Positions 16,137 to 24,787 of a stretch of 42,092 nt of DNA are shown here, in pieces. Below the pieces are notes generated by a model. It did no database searches and had not been told where the DNA came from. It saw nothing but the letters and a program-made list of their open reading frames with translations. This DNA is from JBBIGV01 sp037447335. Its GTDB lineage: Bacteria > Bacteroidota > Ignavibacteria > Ignavibacteriales > Ignavibacteriaceae. Made by a program: the position numbers and the translations under genes. The stretch covers positions 1-42,092 of the forward strand of contig JBBIGV010000027.1 of NCBI GenBank assembly GCA_037447335.1, read 5' to 3'. The stretch's first letter is position 1. Each line of letters starts with the position of its first letter.

Positions 16137-16970
16137 TCAGCCAGTTCCTGCGCAGTTCATCACTTCTTTTCGGTGTTTTTTAAGAAAGTGATCTCCGTTT
16201 TCCAGCATCACAAGTCGAAATGGTATGTTGTATTCCAGGAGTTTGTAAGATATATCTATTGAATCATGCGGAAGGACGCGCTCATCAGCGGCGCCGTGAA
16301 TAATCAGCAGCGGGGTTGAATCCGGCAGTTTATCGGCAAAATTAATAATTGAGCGCGACTCACATTTCTTTCTGAACTCATCTGTTGCATGCTTGCCCAT
16401 TGTTCTTTCATAAAGTTTGCGCATGAACGGACTTTCATCAGAATTACAGCGAAGGTTTGCAATACCGCCTGTTACAGTTGCAGCTTTAAAGCGGCTGCTT
16501 TTCGCAAGCGTAAGATAAGTCATCATACCACCGCTGCTCCATCCTTCAATTGCCCAAATATTTGAATCAGCCTGAGGGATTTCATCGGCTAAAGGGATTA
16601 AGTTAAGAACGTCATTAACATCATTGCCGCCGAATTCATCATAACCCTCACCGCCGGCATTACCGCGGTATTGTGAAGCGAAAACCACATAGCCCCAGCT
16701 TGCAATTTGTCCGAACAGACCTCTGGCTGTAAACGCATCAATAGCGCCGGCATTTCCGATTCCACCGCGGCACCAGATTACACAGGGATATTTTTTTGTA
16801 TTATCGTTCGGATATGCAAGGTAACCTTTCACCCTGAGATCATCAGAGTGATAAGTAATTTTTTCGACGGTGGTTTGTTCAATAATTTCGCTGCCCCAGC
16901 CGCTGGCAGTCATTTTAATCTGAGAATCAGTTAAAACAATTTTCTCGCGTTCTATTATTTTTGTGCTCAT
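16137..16970 (-). CDS. S9-like alpha/beta hydrolase, probable C-terminal frameshift
   Basis: The 277-residue frame is an alpha/beta hydrolase of the prolyl-oligopeptidase/dienelactone-hydrolase type. It has YPCVIWCRGG (oxyanion region), the nucleophile elbow GWSSGG with Ser145, IHGAADERV with Asp229, and ENGDHF with His261, so the catalytic triad is intact. The end MNCAGTG looks wrong. In the next frame the same DNA reads RSDELRRNWLNKWLK and stops at 16120-16122, the basic/Trp ending usual in this family. One extra base in the A4 run at 16167-16170 would join them. No signal peptide is present. It stands alone, divergent from the DUF192 gene. Confidence 0.85.
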   Translation of the reverse strand: MSTKIIEREKIVLTDSQIKMTASGWGSEIIEQTTVEKITYHSDDLRVKGYLAYPNDNTKKYPCVIWCRGGIGNAGAIDAFTARGLFGQIASWGYVVFASQYRGNAGGEGYDEFGGNDVNDVLNLIPLADEIPQADSNIWAIEGWSSGGMMTYLTLAKSSRFKAATVTGGIANLRCNSDESPFMRKLYERTMGKHATDEFRKKCESRSIINFADKLPDSTPLLIIHGAADERVLPHDSIDISYKLLEYNIPFRLVMLENGDHFLKKHRKEVMNCAGTG

Positions 16971-17111
16971 AATTTCTTCTTTAATGTTAATTGATCAAAA
17001 ATAGCAAAAATATTTTGTTCGGAAATTATAACCGAATAGATTATTTGAAACGGATATATCTCATTTAAATTTTTTCTTAACTTTAGCCCGGAATAATTTT
17101 GATTTAATTGA

Positions 17112-17675
17112 ATGGCAAAAAAAATAACAAAGAAAAGCAGCAAAAAGAAAAGCAGGATTGCAGCAAATAAAAAAACACTCTTAATACGAATCGGTATAAT
17201 CTCACTTGCTGCGGCTTTAATTCTGTTTTATGTTCTGTCAGATTTTATAACTAAAAAACCAGTTGAGCAAAAGTACATGTTCAAAAAAGAGGGCGAGCTT
17301 ACGTTTTATGATAAGGAAAACAAACCCATAGTAAAAATTGATATCGAGCTTGCTGATTCTGAATATAAAAGACAGCTCGGTTTAATGTTCAGGGAAGAGA
17401 TGGATGAAATGCAGGGAATGTTATTCATCTTTCCTGCTGAAACGATACAGTCATTCTGGATGAGGAATACCAATATATCGCTTGACATCATCTTCGTGAA
17501 CTCTAACCGCGAAATAGTAACCATACATAAAAATACAACTCCTATGTCTGACAGGTCTTATTTTTCAACAGAGCCGGCAATTTATGTGGTTGAAGTTGTT
17601 GCGGGCTTTACGGACAAGTATAATATCCAGGTTGGAGATAGAATAGGCTGGATGGATATAAGGCTGAATCTATAA
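17112..17675 (+). CDS. DUF192 protein with N-terminal membrane anchor
   Basis: The 187-residue protein has a very basic N-terminus (KKITKKSSKKKSR), one transmembrane helix (about 24-44) and an outward-facing DUF192 domain. The family motif is clear: QLGLMFREEM, MQGMLFIFP, FWMRNTNISLDIIFV and VVEVVAGFTDKY, ending with the VGDRI turn. The function of DUF192 is unknown. TAATTTTG, a TAnnTTTG-like box, lies at 17094-17101, only eleven bases before the ATG, so the leader would be very short. It is followed by the restriction-modification genes. Confidence 0.87.
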   Translation: MAKKITKKSSKKKSRIAANKKTLLIRIGIISLAAALILFYVLSDFITKKPVEQKYMFKKEGELTFYDKENKPIVKIDIELADSEYKRQLGLMFREEMDEMQGMLFIFPAETIQSFWMRNTNISLDIIFVNSNREIVTIHKNTTPMSDRSYFSTEPAIYVVEVVAGFTDKYNIQVGDRIGWMDIRLNL

Positions 17676-17727
17676 AAATTACGAAATGGTTATATTTCAT
17701 TTTCTGGTTAAACACTAGCACAAATTT

Positions 17728-17735
17728 TATATTTG
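17728..17735 (+). promoter_or_regulatory. putative -7 box for the restriction-modification genes
   Basis: TATATTTG fits TAnnTTTG and lies 46 bases before the ATG at 17782. No good TTTG/TTG box is visible at the expected upstream spacing, so the call rests on one element. Confidence 0.3.
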
Positions 17736-17781
17736 ATTTTCGTATATTAAATCAACTTTTATCAAGAAAAACCATTGGCTT

Positions 17782-18693
17782 ATGAATACATCAGAGAAAT
17801 TCAATCCCAAAGCCGACTTAGTTTTGTACAACGGAGATTGTCTAAAAATATTAGAAAAGATTCCCGATGAATTTATAAAACTTGTTGTTACTTCCCCGCC
17901 TTACAATATTGGCAAATCTTATGAAAAACGGGAAAGGTTAGATAAATATTTGGACTCTCAAAAAAAAGTAATAGAAGAATGTGTGAGAGTTTTATCTCCG
18001 AACGGAAGTATTTGTTGGCAAGTCGGTAATTACGTTGAAAACGGAGAAATCATTCCATTAGACATTTTACTCTATCCTATTTTCAACGAACTTAATCTTA
18101 AAATGCGCAATCGGATTGTCTGGCATTTTGGTCACGGTTTACACGCAAGTAAAAGATATTCGGGTCGTTATGAAGTAATATTATGGTTCACAAAATCCGA
18201 TAACTATACTTTTAATTTGGATGCTGTGAGAATCCCTTCCAAATATCCGAATAAGCGTCATTTTAAAGGACCCAAAAAGGGTGAACTTTCTGGTAATCCA
18301 CTTGGAAAAAATCCATCAGATGTTTGGAATATCCCAAATGTTAAATCAAATCATATAGAGAAAACTATTCACCCCGCTCAGTTTCCGATAGAACTTATTG
18401 AAAGGTTAGTTCTTTCAATGACTGATGAAGGTGATTGGACTTTTGATCCTTTTATGGGTGTTGGGACTACTCAAATTGCCTCAATAATTCATTCGAGAAA
18501 ATCTATTGGAGCTGAGATATTACCAGAATATTATAAAGTCGCAAAAGAAAGAGTAAATCTTGCAGTTGAAGGTGAATTGATGATCAGACCGATGGAAAGA
18601 CCTGTGTTTGATCCAAGCACAAAAGAAAAATATGTTCCACCAAAAAGAGTCAGCATCGGTAATAATTCTTCAACTCTTTTCCCCAATTATTAA
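17782..18693 (+). CDS. DNA methyltransferase, probably N4-cytosine, of a type II restriction-modification system
   Basis: The 303-residue protein has motif IV as TSPPYN (37-42) near the N-terminus and motif I as DPFMGVGTT (222-230) near the C-terminus, the beta-class order. TSPPY favours N4-cytosine over N6-adenine methylation. KTIHPAQFPIELIERLV (about 194-210) matches the motif X region. The endonuclease gene follows after nine bases. With a BglII-like partner, modification of a GATC-containing palindrome is likely, but specificity is inferred, not seen. AT content looks higher than in neighbours, compatible with acquisition. Confidence 0.92.
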   Translation: MNTSEKFNPKADLVLYNGDCLKILEKIPDEFIKLVVTSPPYNIGKSYEKRERLDKYLDSQKKVIEECVRVLSPNGSICWQVGNYVENGEIIPLDILLYPIFNELNLKMRNRIVWHFGHGLHASKRYSGRYEVILWFTKSDNYTFNLDAVRIPSKYPNKRHFKGPKKGELSGNPLGKNPSDVWNIPNVKSNHIEKTIHPAQFPIELIERLVLSMTDEGDWTFDPFMGVGTTQIASIIHSRKSIGAEILPEYYKVAKERVNLAVEGELMIRPMERPVFDPSTKEKYVPPKRVSIGNNSSTLFPNY

Positions 18694-18702
18694 AGGTAAT
18701 TT

Positions 18703-19248
18703 ATGAAAGTAGTATATGTATACTCCCATCTTGGTGGCAGTGAAATTTTGCAAGTACGCTTTCCAAAACTTAATCAAGAGATTTACGATGTAATAAAGAA
18801 AATAAAATCTTCTAAAACGAAGATTAGTAAAGAGAAAACAATGGATGGAAGAGCTCTTTATTCTCCAACTGATATGAATCAACAGTTTAAGAAAGGTTTT
18901 AATAAAAGGGGATTCATTGAACTACGAGATACATATACAATTACTATCCCTAATAGTGACGTTCAGATTAAAGGGGCTTTCAAACAAATAGATTTTGTAA
19001 AGGAAAAAGTTCTAGTCGAAGTTCAGTTTGGTAAGTATGTTTTTATGTTTTATGATATGGCAAAATTCCAATACTTTTTTAATGAAAACAAAGCAGAAGT
19101 TGGTGTTGAAATAGTCCCATCCCACGCACTTCAAAGTGAAATGTCCAGTGGAGTTTCATATGGAGAGCAACTTGTATATGATATTGAAAGATTAAAAAGA
19201 CATTTCCCGGCAGTTCCGGTTAAAATAATTCTTGTAGAAGCTGATTAG
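18703..19248 (+). CDS. BglII-like type II restriction endonuclease
   Basis: The 181-residue protein carries QIDF...VLVEVQFGKYVFM, giving Asp97, Glu106 and Gln108. This D-(8)-E-x-Q spacing equals the BglII active site (Asp84, Glu93, Gln95), where Gln replaces the usual Lys of PD-(D/E)xK enzymes. The following helix (YDMAKFQYFF) and segment VEIVPSHALQSEMSSG also resemble the BglII family as I recall it. It lies nine bases downstream of the methyltransferase with AAAGG before its ATG, the normal pairing for a type II system. The recognition site may be AGATCT or a relative. Length is shorter than BglII by about 40 residues. Confidence 0.8.
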   Translation: MKVVYVYSHLGGSEILQVRFPKLNQEIYDVIKKIKSSKTKISKEKTMDGRALYSPTDMNQQFKKGFNKRGFIELRDTYTITIPNSDVQIKGAFKQIDFVKEKVLVEVQFGKYVFMFYDMAKFQYFFNENKAEVGVEIVPSHALQSEMSSGVSYGEQLVYDIERLKRHFPAVPVKIILVEAD

Positions 19249-19284
19249 TTGAATATTGGAAATTATATTTTTCCACGCTGGTAC

Positions 19285-19869
19285 TCAATTTCCATATAAG
19301 ACTTTTTCCACAATCTCACAAATTATATGAGCTGCGGTAATGTGACCTTCCTGAATTCTTTGAACATTATCAGATGGAATAATAACTGCAACATCAGTTA
19401 AAGATTTCATTTTGCCGCCGCTGCCGCCGAGAAAACCAATCACTCTCATATTCTTTTTGCGGGCTGTTTCAATTGCTTTAATTACGTTTAATGAATTACC
19501 GCTGGTTGAAATAGCAAGCAGTACATCACCTTCACGCCCAAGTCCTTCAACATTCCGGGCAAAGACGTTTTCGAACCCAATATCATTACCGCCGGCAGTT
19601 AAATTTGAAGTGTCTGTAGTAAGAGCAATAGCGGGCAGTGGCGGACGTTTGATTGTATGACTAAGCCTGATCATTAATTCTGTTGCAATGTGCTGGCAAT
19701 CAGCAGCGCTGCCGCCGTTTCCGCATAGCAGCAGCCTGTTACCGAGCCTGAAACACTCTGATAAAGCATCTGCACATTTAATTATATCGTCCTTGCAGGA
19801 ATCTATCATCTGAAGTTTAGTAGAGGAACTTTCATTAAGAGAATCAACAATAAATTTCAGCTTATCCAC
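19285..19869 (-). CDS. gmhA: SIS-domain phosphoheptose isomerase
   Basis: The 194-residue protein matches GmhA, which turns sedoheptulose 7-phosphate into D-glycero-D-manno-heptose 7-phosphate for lipopolysaccharide heptose. Key segments are LLCGNGGSAADCQHIATELM (47-66) with His60 and Glu64, the sugar-phosphate loop STSGNS (121-126), and the C-terminal RIQEGHITAAHIICE. The start appears to be GTG at 19869, since no ATG fits. It is followed on the same strand by nothing close and preceded by the GGGP synthase homologue 49 bases upstream. Distinguishing GmhA from DiaA-like SIS proteins by eye is not certain. Confidence 0.85.
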   Translation of the reverse strand: MDKLKFIVDSLNESSSTKLQMIDSCKDDIIKCADALSECFRLGNRLLLCGNGGSAADCQHIATELMIRLSHTIKRPPLPAIALTTDTSNLTAGGNDIGFENVFARNVEGLGREGDVLLAISTSGNSLNVIKAIETARKKNMRVIGFLGGSGGKMKSLTDVAVIIPSDNVQRIQEGHITAAHIICEIVEKVLYGN

Positions 19870-19918
19870 TTATCAGTCTCACTAAAAAAATAAAAAGATT
19901 TTATTAGAAAAAAATTCA

Positions 19919-20677
19919 TTATACTGAAACAGGCAGCTTAATGTGAATTGCAGAGGCGAAATCTCTTACCATATCCCAGTGCTTCTCCTTCTCAAAGAAA
20001 TTTCCTATTACAACAATGTTAGCGCCGCTTTCAACTTTTTCGCGTGCGGTAAACGGGCTTCTTATACCTCCGCCAACAACAATAGGGATTGTGCAGTATT
20101 CGGAAACAGCTTTTATCATCTCATTAGGTATTGTGTATTCTGCACCCGAGCCGGCTTCAAGGTATATTAATTTCATACCGAAATACTCTGCCGCAAGTGC
20201 AGTCGCAGCAGCAATCTCAGGTTTGTTGCGTGGTACCGGCAGGCTTCCGCTCATATATTGTGCAGTGGTTGAGATGCCGGACTCAACAATAATATAACCA
20301 GTTGAAATTGGTTCGATACCACATTTTTTAATAGCCGGTGCGGCAATAACGTGCTTACCTATAAGGTTTTCAGGATTCCTGCCGCTTATAACAGATATAT
20401 AAAGTATTGCATCCGCTGCATGGGAAATCTGAGAAATGCTGCCAGGAAAAATTATTGCTGGTAAACTTGTATTTGCCTTAACCAGACTAATAAAACCTTC
20501 AAAGTCTCCGTTTATCATAAGGCTTCCACCGATCAGAAAGCCGTCAACCCCCGCATTTTCACAATATTTTATGAATACCGGTAAGCGATCATTTTCTATT
20601 TTATCGGGATCCAATAAAATAAGATAGGCAGCACCTTTCGCAGAGATTGTATTGAGTAAGTGATTATAAATCTTCAT
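19919..20677 (-). CDS. geranylgeranylglyceryl phosphate synthase family protein
   Basis: The 252-residue TIM-barrel protein matches the GGGPS/PcrB family, which in archaea attaches a geranylgeranyl chain to sn-glycerol 1-phosphate. Motifs are LILLDPDK (Asp23, Asp25), FLIGGS (47-52), YLEAGSGAE (172-180, with Tyr172 and Glu174 for glycerol phosphate) and VGGGIRSP (201-208). Group II GGGPS enzymes occur in some Bacteroidota and are active there. No partner for the second ether-lipid step is visible, so the physiological product is unknown. It is probably co-transcribed with gmhA. Confidence 0.9.
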   Translation of the reverse strand: MKIYNHLLNTISAKGAAYLILLDPDKIENDRLPVFIKYCENAGVDGFLIGGSLMINGDFEGFISLVKANTSLPAIIFPGSISQISHAADAILYISVISGRNPENLIGKHVIAAPAIKKCGIEPISTGYIIVESGISTTAQYMSGSLPVPRNKPEIAAATALAAEYFGMKLIYLEAGSGAEYTIPNEMIKAVSEYCTIPIVVGGGIRSPFTAREKVESGANIVVIGNFFEKEKHWDMVRDFASAIHIKLPVSV

Positions 20678-21028
20678 AATGAGCGGTCAATGGTTAGTGA
20701 AATATATAAATTTTGGTTCTGATATGAAAGAAAGTCTTTCAGTGTTTTTTTTTAATAATTAACGGTTCATTTTTAGGGTGCTGAAATTATCATGCAGAAG
20801 ATTTCAGAGAGGATATCAGGTTTTATTAGTTAAAGGAAAGTAAAGAATTTTAACAATAACTGAATAATATTGATAAAGAGATAGTAAGGGTTGTATATTT
20901 GCCTCCCCGCTGTGGGAAAAACAATAGAGTTCTGTCTCTTCAAAAATTATGCTTTTTTTGTTATCTTTTGAATGTTCTACGAAAATGCTAATTAAAATGA
21001 GTTTTAAATTTATCAGATAGGTACCTTG
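20678..21028. other. divergent intergenic region upstream of parA
   Basis: This 351-base AT-rich spacer separates the GGGPS gene (minus) from the ParA gene (plus). The best promoter candidate is at 20870-20901, leaving a leader of about 120 bases before the ParA ATG. The leader holds CCCCGC...GTGGG, a small possible hairpin near 20905-20918, and T-rich stretches. No open frame, repeat or known RNA was recognised. Confidence 0.5.
20870..20901 (+). promoter_or_regulatory. putative Bacteroidota-type promoter for the parA region
   Basis: TTG (20870-20872), 21 bases, then TATATTTG (20894-20901), matching the -33/-7 pattern. It would start a transcript with an untranslated leader of roughly 120 bases before the ATG at 21029. 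Confidence 0.5.
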
Positions 21029-21826
21029 ATGGGCAAAATAATTGCTGTTGCACTGCCGAAAGGGGGCGTTGGAAAAACCACAACAGCAGTTAACCTTGCA
21101 TATGCCTTAGCTCTTAATAATAAAAAAACTCTTCTTATAGATGTTGATCCAGCCGGATCATGTTCTGCCAGCCTTGGTTTTACGCGGGAAACAATAATGG
21201 GAGACATATTCAATGTGTTTAACTTCTCTAAGTCTATCGGTCAGGTTATTCACAAAACAACACAGGAAAATCTTGATTTCATACCATTAAAAAATCTTTC
21301 CTTTTATGATGAAGTGCGTCTTGGGCGCCTAGCTAATAATCAGAATCTTTTAAGAAATATTTTGCGACCTGAAGTTTTCAATTATGATTATGTAATAATA
21401 GATTGTCCTCCATATCTTGTCGGGACTACAACAAACGCCCTTATCGCTTCAGATTCCGTTCTCATTCCTGTTAAGTCAGGACAATTCTCGCTAACTGCTG
21501 TTACAAAGCTGATGGAACACATTAAAGAGCTAAGAAGAACATCGAATCAATATTTAAGAATAGAAGGAATACTGTTAACGATTCACGAGTATAACACTAA
21601 TGTTTCTTTCAAAGCAAAAAAGGAATTGTTTATGCAGTATCCCAATTATATGTTCCGCACATCAATACCAAAAAATACTGCTGTTATGGAAGCATCGTTT
21701 TATAATCAGCCGGTTATTCAATACAATCCCGACGCAAAAGCATCCATTGCTTATATGCAGCTTGCAAATGAAATAATAGAAATTGACCATGCTTACCTCG
21801 TTAACCGCACCATTGAGGCAGAGTGA
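21029..21826 (+). CDS. parA: orphan ParA/Soj-type ATPase
   Basis: ParA ATPases position DNA or protein cargo by ATP-driven dimerisation. The 265-residue protein has the deviant Walker A KGGVGKTT (11-18), DVDPAGSCSASLG (switch I, from Asp38) and VIIDCPP (Walker B/switch II), then SVLIPVKSGQFSL. A TTG three bases upstream could extend it by one residue, but the ATG at 21029 has AGGT spaced about eight bases before it and is preferred. No parB or parS-like site is nearby; the next gene is a TonB receptor. It may segregate something other than the chromosome. Confidence 0.87.
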   Translation: MGKIIAVALPKGGVGKTTTAVNLAYALALNNKKTLLIDVDPAGSCSASLGFTRETIMGDIFNVFNFSKSIGQVIHKTTQENLDFIPLKNLSFYDEVRLGRLANNQNLLRNILRPEVFNYDYVIIDCPPYLVGTTTNALIASDSVLIPVKSGQFSLTAVTKLMEHIKELRRTSNQYLRIEGILLTIHEYNTNVSFKAKKELFMQYPNYMFRTSIPKNTAVMEASFYNQPVIQYNPDAKASIAYMQLANEIIEIDHAYLVNRTIEAE

Positions 21827-21958
21827 TCCTGTAAAATACCGCCTCTGTTAAATCCGTAGAAATAAAAATTCAGCCGTTCATACTATTTGTTTTGATACTG
21901 TTATATTTCAGTACTAACTTTTCAACAACTTTTTAATCATAACTGTTACTGATCTTAA

Positions 21959-24097
21959 GTGAAATTACTTTCTGCTACATTGCTTTTTATTTGTGCATCG
22001 GTTAGCATTAACCCACAGACAAAACTTTCGGGCAATATTACTGATAAAAATAATCAGCCTCTTCCCGGGACTAATGTTTATCTTAAGAATACCTATGATG
22101 GCGTGTCGTCTGATATTGATGGATCATTTTCATTCATTACTGAGGAAACCGGTGCCGGGATTCTATTAGTCAGCTTCGTCGGATTTAAAACATATTCTCA
22201 GGAAGTTGTGCTTGACGGCAAGGATAAAACTTTTCAGATAATTCTGGAAGAAGAGTTAAAAGAGCTTGGTGCTGTTGTTATCTCCGCAGGCACCTTTGAA
22301 GCAAGCGATGAAAACAAAGCTGTAATTCTGCGACCATTCGACATAGTAACCACTGCCGGCGCAATGGCTGATATTTATTTTGCACTTCAAACACTGCCCG
22401 GTACAACTCCAATTGGTGAAGCCGAGGGTTTGTTTGTCCGCGGTGGATCTGCTTCTGAAACCAGAACCATAATTGACGAAATGGCTGTACAAAATCCTTT
22501 CTACTCAAGTGTACCGGAAATTCCTTCGCGAGGCAGATTTTCACCTTTTTTATTCAAAGGCACTGTTTTCAGTACAGGTGGCTATTCTGCTCAGTACGGG
22601 CAAGCTTTATCGTCGGTGCTCGTTCTTAAAACTCAAGACCTTGCGCCTAAAACTCAAAGCTCACTTGGTATAATGGCTTTTGGTGTGGGAGGCTCGCACG
22701 TTCAGAGGTGGGAAAACAGCTCTATGGCTTTTGAAGGCGGTTATTATAATCTGGGACCTTACTTCAAAATTCAAAAGCAGCGGACTGAATGGGTTAAGGC
22801 TCCGATTGGTATTGAAGGCTCATTAAATTTTCGGCAAAAGACTTCCGAAACCGGAATATTTAAAGCTTTTACTTCATATAGTTTTGGCGATCTTTCTCTT
22901 AATACTCCTGATCTTGACGATCTTCCAAAAAAAAATTTTTATAACCTTGAAGACGGAAACTTTTTTATAAACACTAATATCAGAGAAATTTTGTGGGATG
23001 ATTGGGCAGTGTTTGCAGGATACTCCTTCAGCATTGATAAAGCAGATTATGTGATAGACATTAATAAAGTTAAAAGGAAGGATACATTTCATGCGGGTAA
23101 GCTTTCAATACAAAAAAACATCTTCTCCAATTCATTTTTAACTTTTGGAAGTGAAGCTCAAAATCTTGAACACTCAACAGGATTTAATCAGTTTACATCC
23201 AGTCTTAACGAAACTTACCTTGCGGGATTTATAGAAACAGACTTTTATATCACAAATGATTTTGCTGCACGTTTAGGAGTACGAAGTGAATATTCAAGGA
23301 TACTGGATAAAACGAATATTGTACCTAGGGTTTCGCTTGCTTACAGGCTGGGTGTTTTTGATCAGATCAATTTTGCTTACGGGCAGTTTTATCAAACACC
23401 GGGGCAGGATTTCCTGCTGCAAACAAACAAACTTGGTTTTGAGAGAGCTGACCACTATGTTTTAAATTATCAGTATATCGGAACAGCAAGAACTTTCAGA
23501 ATAGAATTTTATTACAAAGATTATAATGATCTTGCCAAAGGTAGCGTATTTACCCATCCATATTTTAATCTTCCGCAGGTTCCTTTCAGCAATGAAGGCA
23601 AAGGATTTGCGAAGGGAATAGACATTTTCTGGCGCGATAAGGAAACTATTAAATATACAGACTACTGGGTATCATATTCGTATTTGGATACCAAGCGCGA
23701 GTTCAGAAACTATCCGGCACTTGCAGTTCCAACTTTCACATCACCGCATACTGTTTCCGTTGTTGCAAAACATTGGATCCCGTCAATCATGTCAATGGTT
23801 GGATTAACATATACCTTTGCCAAGGGTCGGACATATTTTAACCCTAACAATCCTGTATTTCTCGGTGACAGAGCAAAAGATTATCATAACTTAAGTATGA
23901 ACGTTAGTTATCTTACAAACATATTTAATAATTTTACAGTAGTGTTCTTTTCAATTGATAACCTTATAGGATACAATAATATTTTCGGCTACAATTATTC
24001 ATCCGATGGTACGATGCGTGTTCCTGTTCTTTCTCCGGCACTACGTACTGCGTTTATCGGCATGTTCATTTCACTTGGCGAAACTAATCCATATTAA
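21959..24097 (+). CDS. TonB-dependent outer-membrane receptor
   Basis: The 712-residue protein has a signal peptide (residues 1-19), a carboxypeptidase-regulatory-like domain (about 22-98, SGNITDKNNQPLPGTNVYLK...GSFSF...VSFVGF), a plug (about 115-230, LQTLPGTTPIGEAEGLFVRGG...GYSAQYGQALSSVLVL) and a beta-barrel to the end. This is the usual Bacteroidota layout for TonB-powered import through the outer membrane. The start is GTG at 21959, with no ATG or Shine-Dalgarno nearby. A periplasmic TPR protein gene follows after 15 bases. No substrate clue such as a SusD partner is present. Confidence 0.9.
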   Translation: MKLLSATLLFICASVSINPQTKLSGNITDKNNQPLPGTNVYLKNTYDGVSSDIDGSFSFITEETGAGILLVSFVGFKTYSQEVVLDGKDKTFQIILEEELKELGAVVISAGTFEASDENKAVILRPFDIVTTAGAMADIYFALQTLPGTTPIGEAEGLFVRGGSASETRTIIDEMAVQNPFYSSVPEIPSRGRFSPFLFKGTVFSTGGYSAQYGQALSSVLVLKTQDLAPKTQSSLGIMAFGVGGSHVQRWENSSMAFEGGYYNLGPYFKIQKQRTEWVKAPIGIEGSLNFRQKTSETGIFKAFTSYSFGDLSLNTPDLDDLPKKNFYNLEDGNFFINTNIREILWDDWAVFAGYSFSIDKADYVIDINKVKRKDTFHAGKLSIQKNIFSNSFLTFGSEAQNLEHSTGFNQFTSSLNETYLAGFIETDFYITNDFAARLGVRSEYSRILDKTNIVPRVSLAYRLGVFDQINFAYGQFYQTPGQDFLLQTNKLGFERADHYVLNYQYIGTARTFRIEFYYKDYNDLAKGSVFTHPYFNLPQVPFSNEGKGFAKGIDIFWRDKETIKYTDYWVSYSYLDTKREFRNYPALAVPTFTSPHTVSVVAKHWIPSIMSMVGLTYTFAKGRTYFNPNNPVFLGDRAKDYHNLSMNVSYLTNIFNNFTVVFFSIDNLIGYNNIFGYNYSSDGTMRVPVLSPALRTAFIGMFISLGETNPY

Positions 24098-24112
24098 AAT
24101 ACAGAGGTATAA

Positions 24113-24754
24113 ATGAAAACCGTTTTATCATTCGTTCTTTCTTTTGTAATTATCTTTTCAGTTTACGCTGACGATAAATATGAAAAAGCGATGAGGTCAA
24201 ATCTTGAAAAAATTAAAACAGCTAAAACTGCGGCGGAATATATCAGCATTGCAAATAATTTTGAGAGAATTGCTTTAGCCGAAAAAGACAAATGGCTGCC
24301 TTATTATTATTCGGCTTTTATGTACACACTTGCAAGTTATTCCGATACTTCAAACGTGAAAAAAGATAGTTACCTTGATAAAGCTGATGCTTTTTTACAA
24401 ACAGCAGATTCTCTTATGCCGGAAAATTCGGAGATATATACATTAAAAGGAATGATAGCACAGGCGCGTTTGCAGATAGACCCTATGAACCGATGGATGA
24501 AGTACGGTGTTGAGGCTGATAACAATTTTAAGAAAGCTATAGAAAGTGATCCTATGAATCCCAGACCCGAATACCTGATTGGAATTGGCTTATATTATAC
24601 TCCCGCACAATTCGGTGGTGGACCCGGCGCAGCAAAACCTGTTTTGGAAAAATCACTCGAAAAGTTCAATAACTTTATTCCTGAAAATGAATTTATGCCA
24701 GACTGGGGAAGAGAAATGGTTGAAGGTTTGCTCAATCAGATGAAGCAGGAGTAA
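24113..24754 (+). CDS. periplasmic TPR-like protein linked to the TonB receptor
   Basis: The 213-residue protein has a signal peptide (residues 1-19, cleavage near VYAD) and a helical body with TPR-like repeats, for example YYSAFMYTLASY, EIYTLKGMIAQARL and ADNNFKKAIESDPMNPRPEYLIGIGLY. A Gly-rich loop FGGGPGAAKP lies near the C-terminus. It lies 15 bases after the TonB receptor gene and is very likely co-expressed. A partner or scaffold role in receptor-dependent uptake is inferred from this linkage, which recurs in related bacteria. Confidence 0.8.
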   Translation: MKTVLSFVLSFVIIFSVYADDKYEKAMRSNLEKIKTAKTAAEYISIANNFERIALAEKDKWLPYYYSAFMYTLASYSDTSNVKKDSYLDKADAFLQTADSLMPENSEIYTLKGMIAQARLQIDPMNRWMKYGVEADNNFKKAIESDPMNPRPEYLIGIGLYYTPAQFGGGPGAAKPVLEKSLEKFNNFIPENEFMPDWGREMVEGLLNQMKQE

Positions 24755-24787
24755 AAACTTAAAATAAAATACTTGTAGTTAAGTTAT

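Noticed and set aside
21013..21213. Open frame antisense to the start of parA
   Set aside because: It lies opposite the strongly conserved Walker A region of ParA, resembles no family, and is explained by codon bias.
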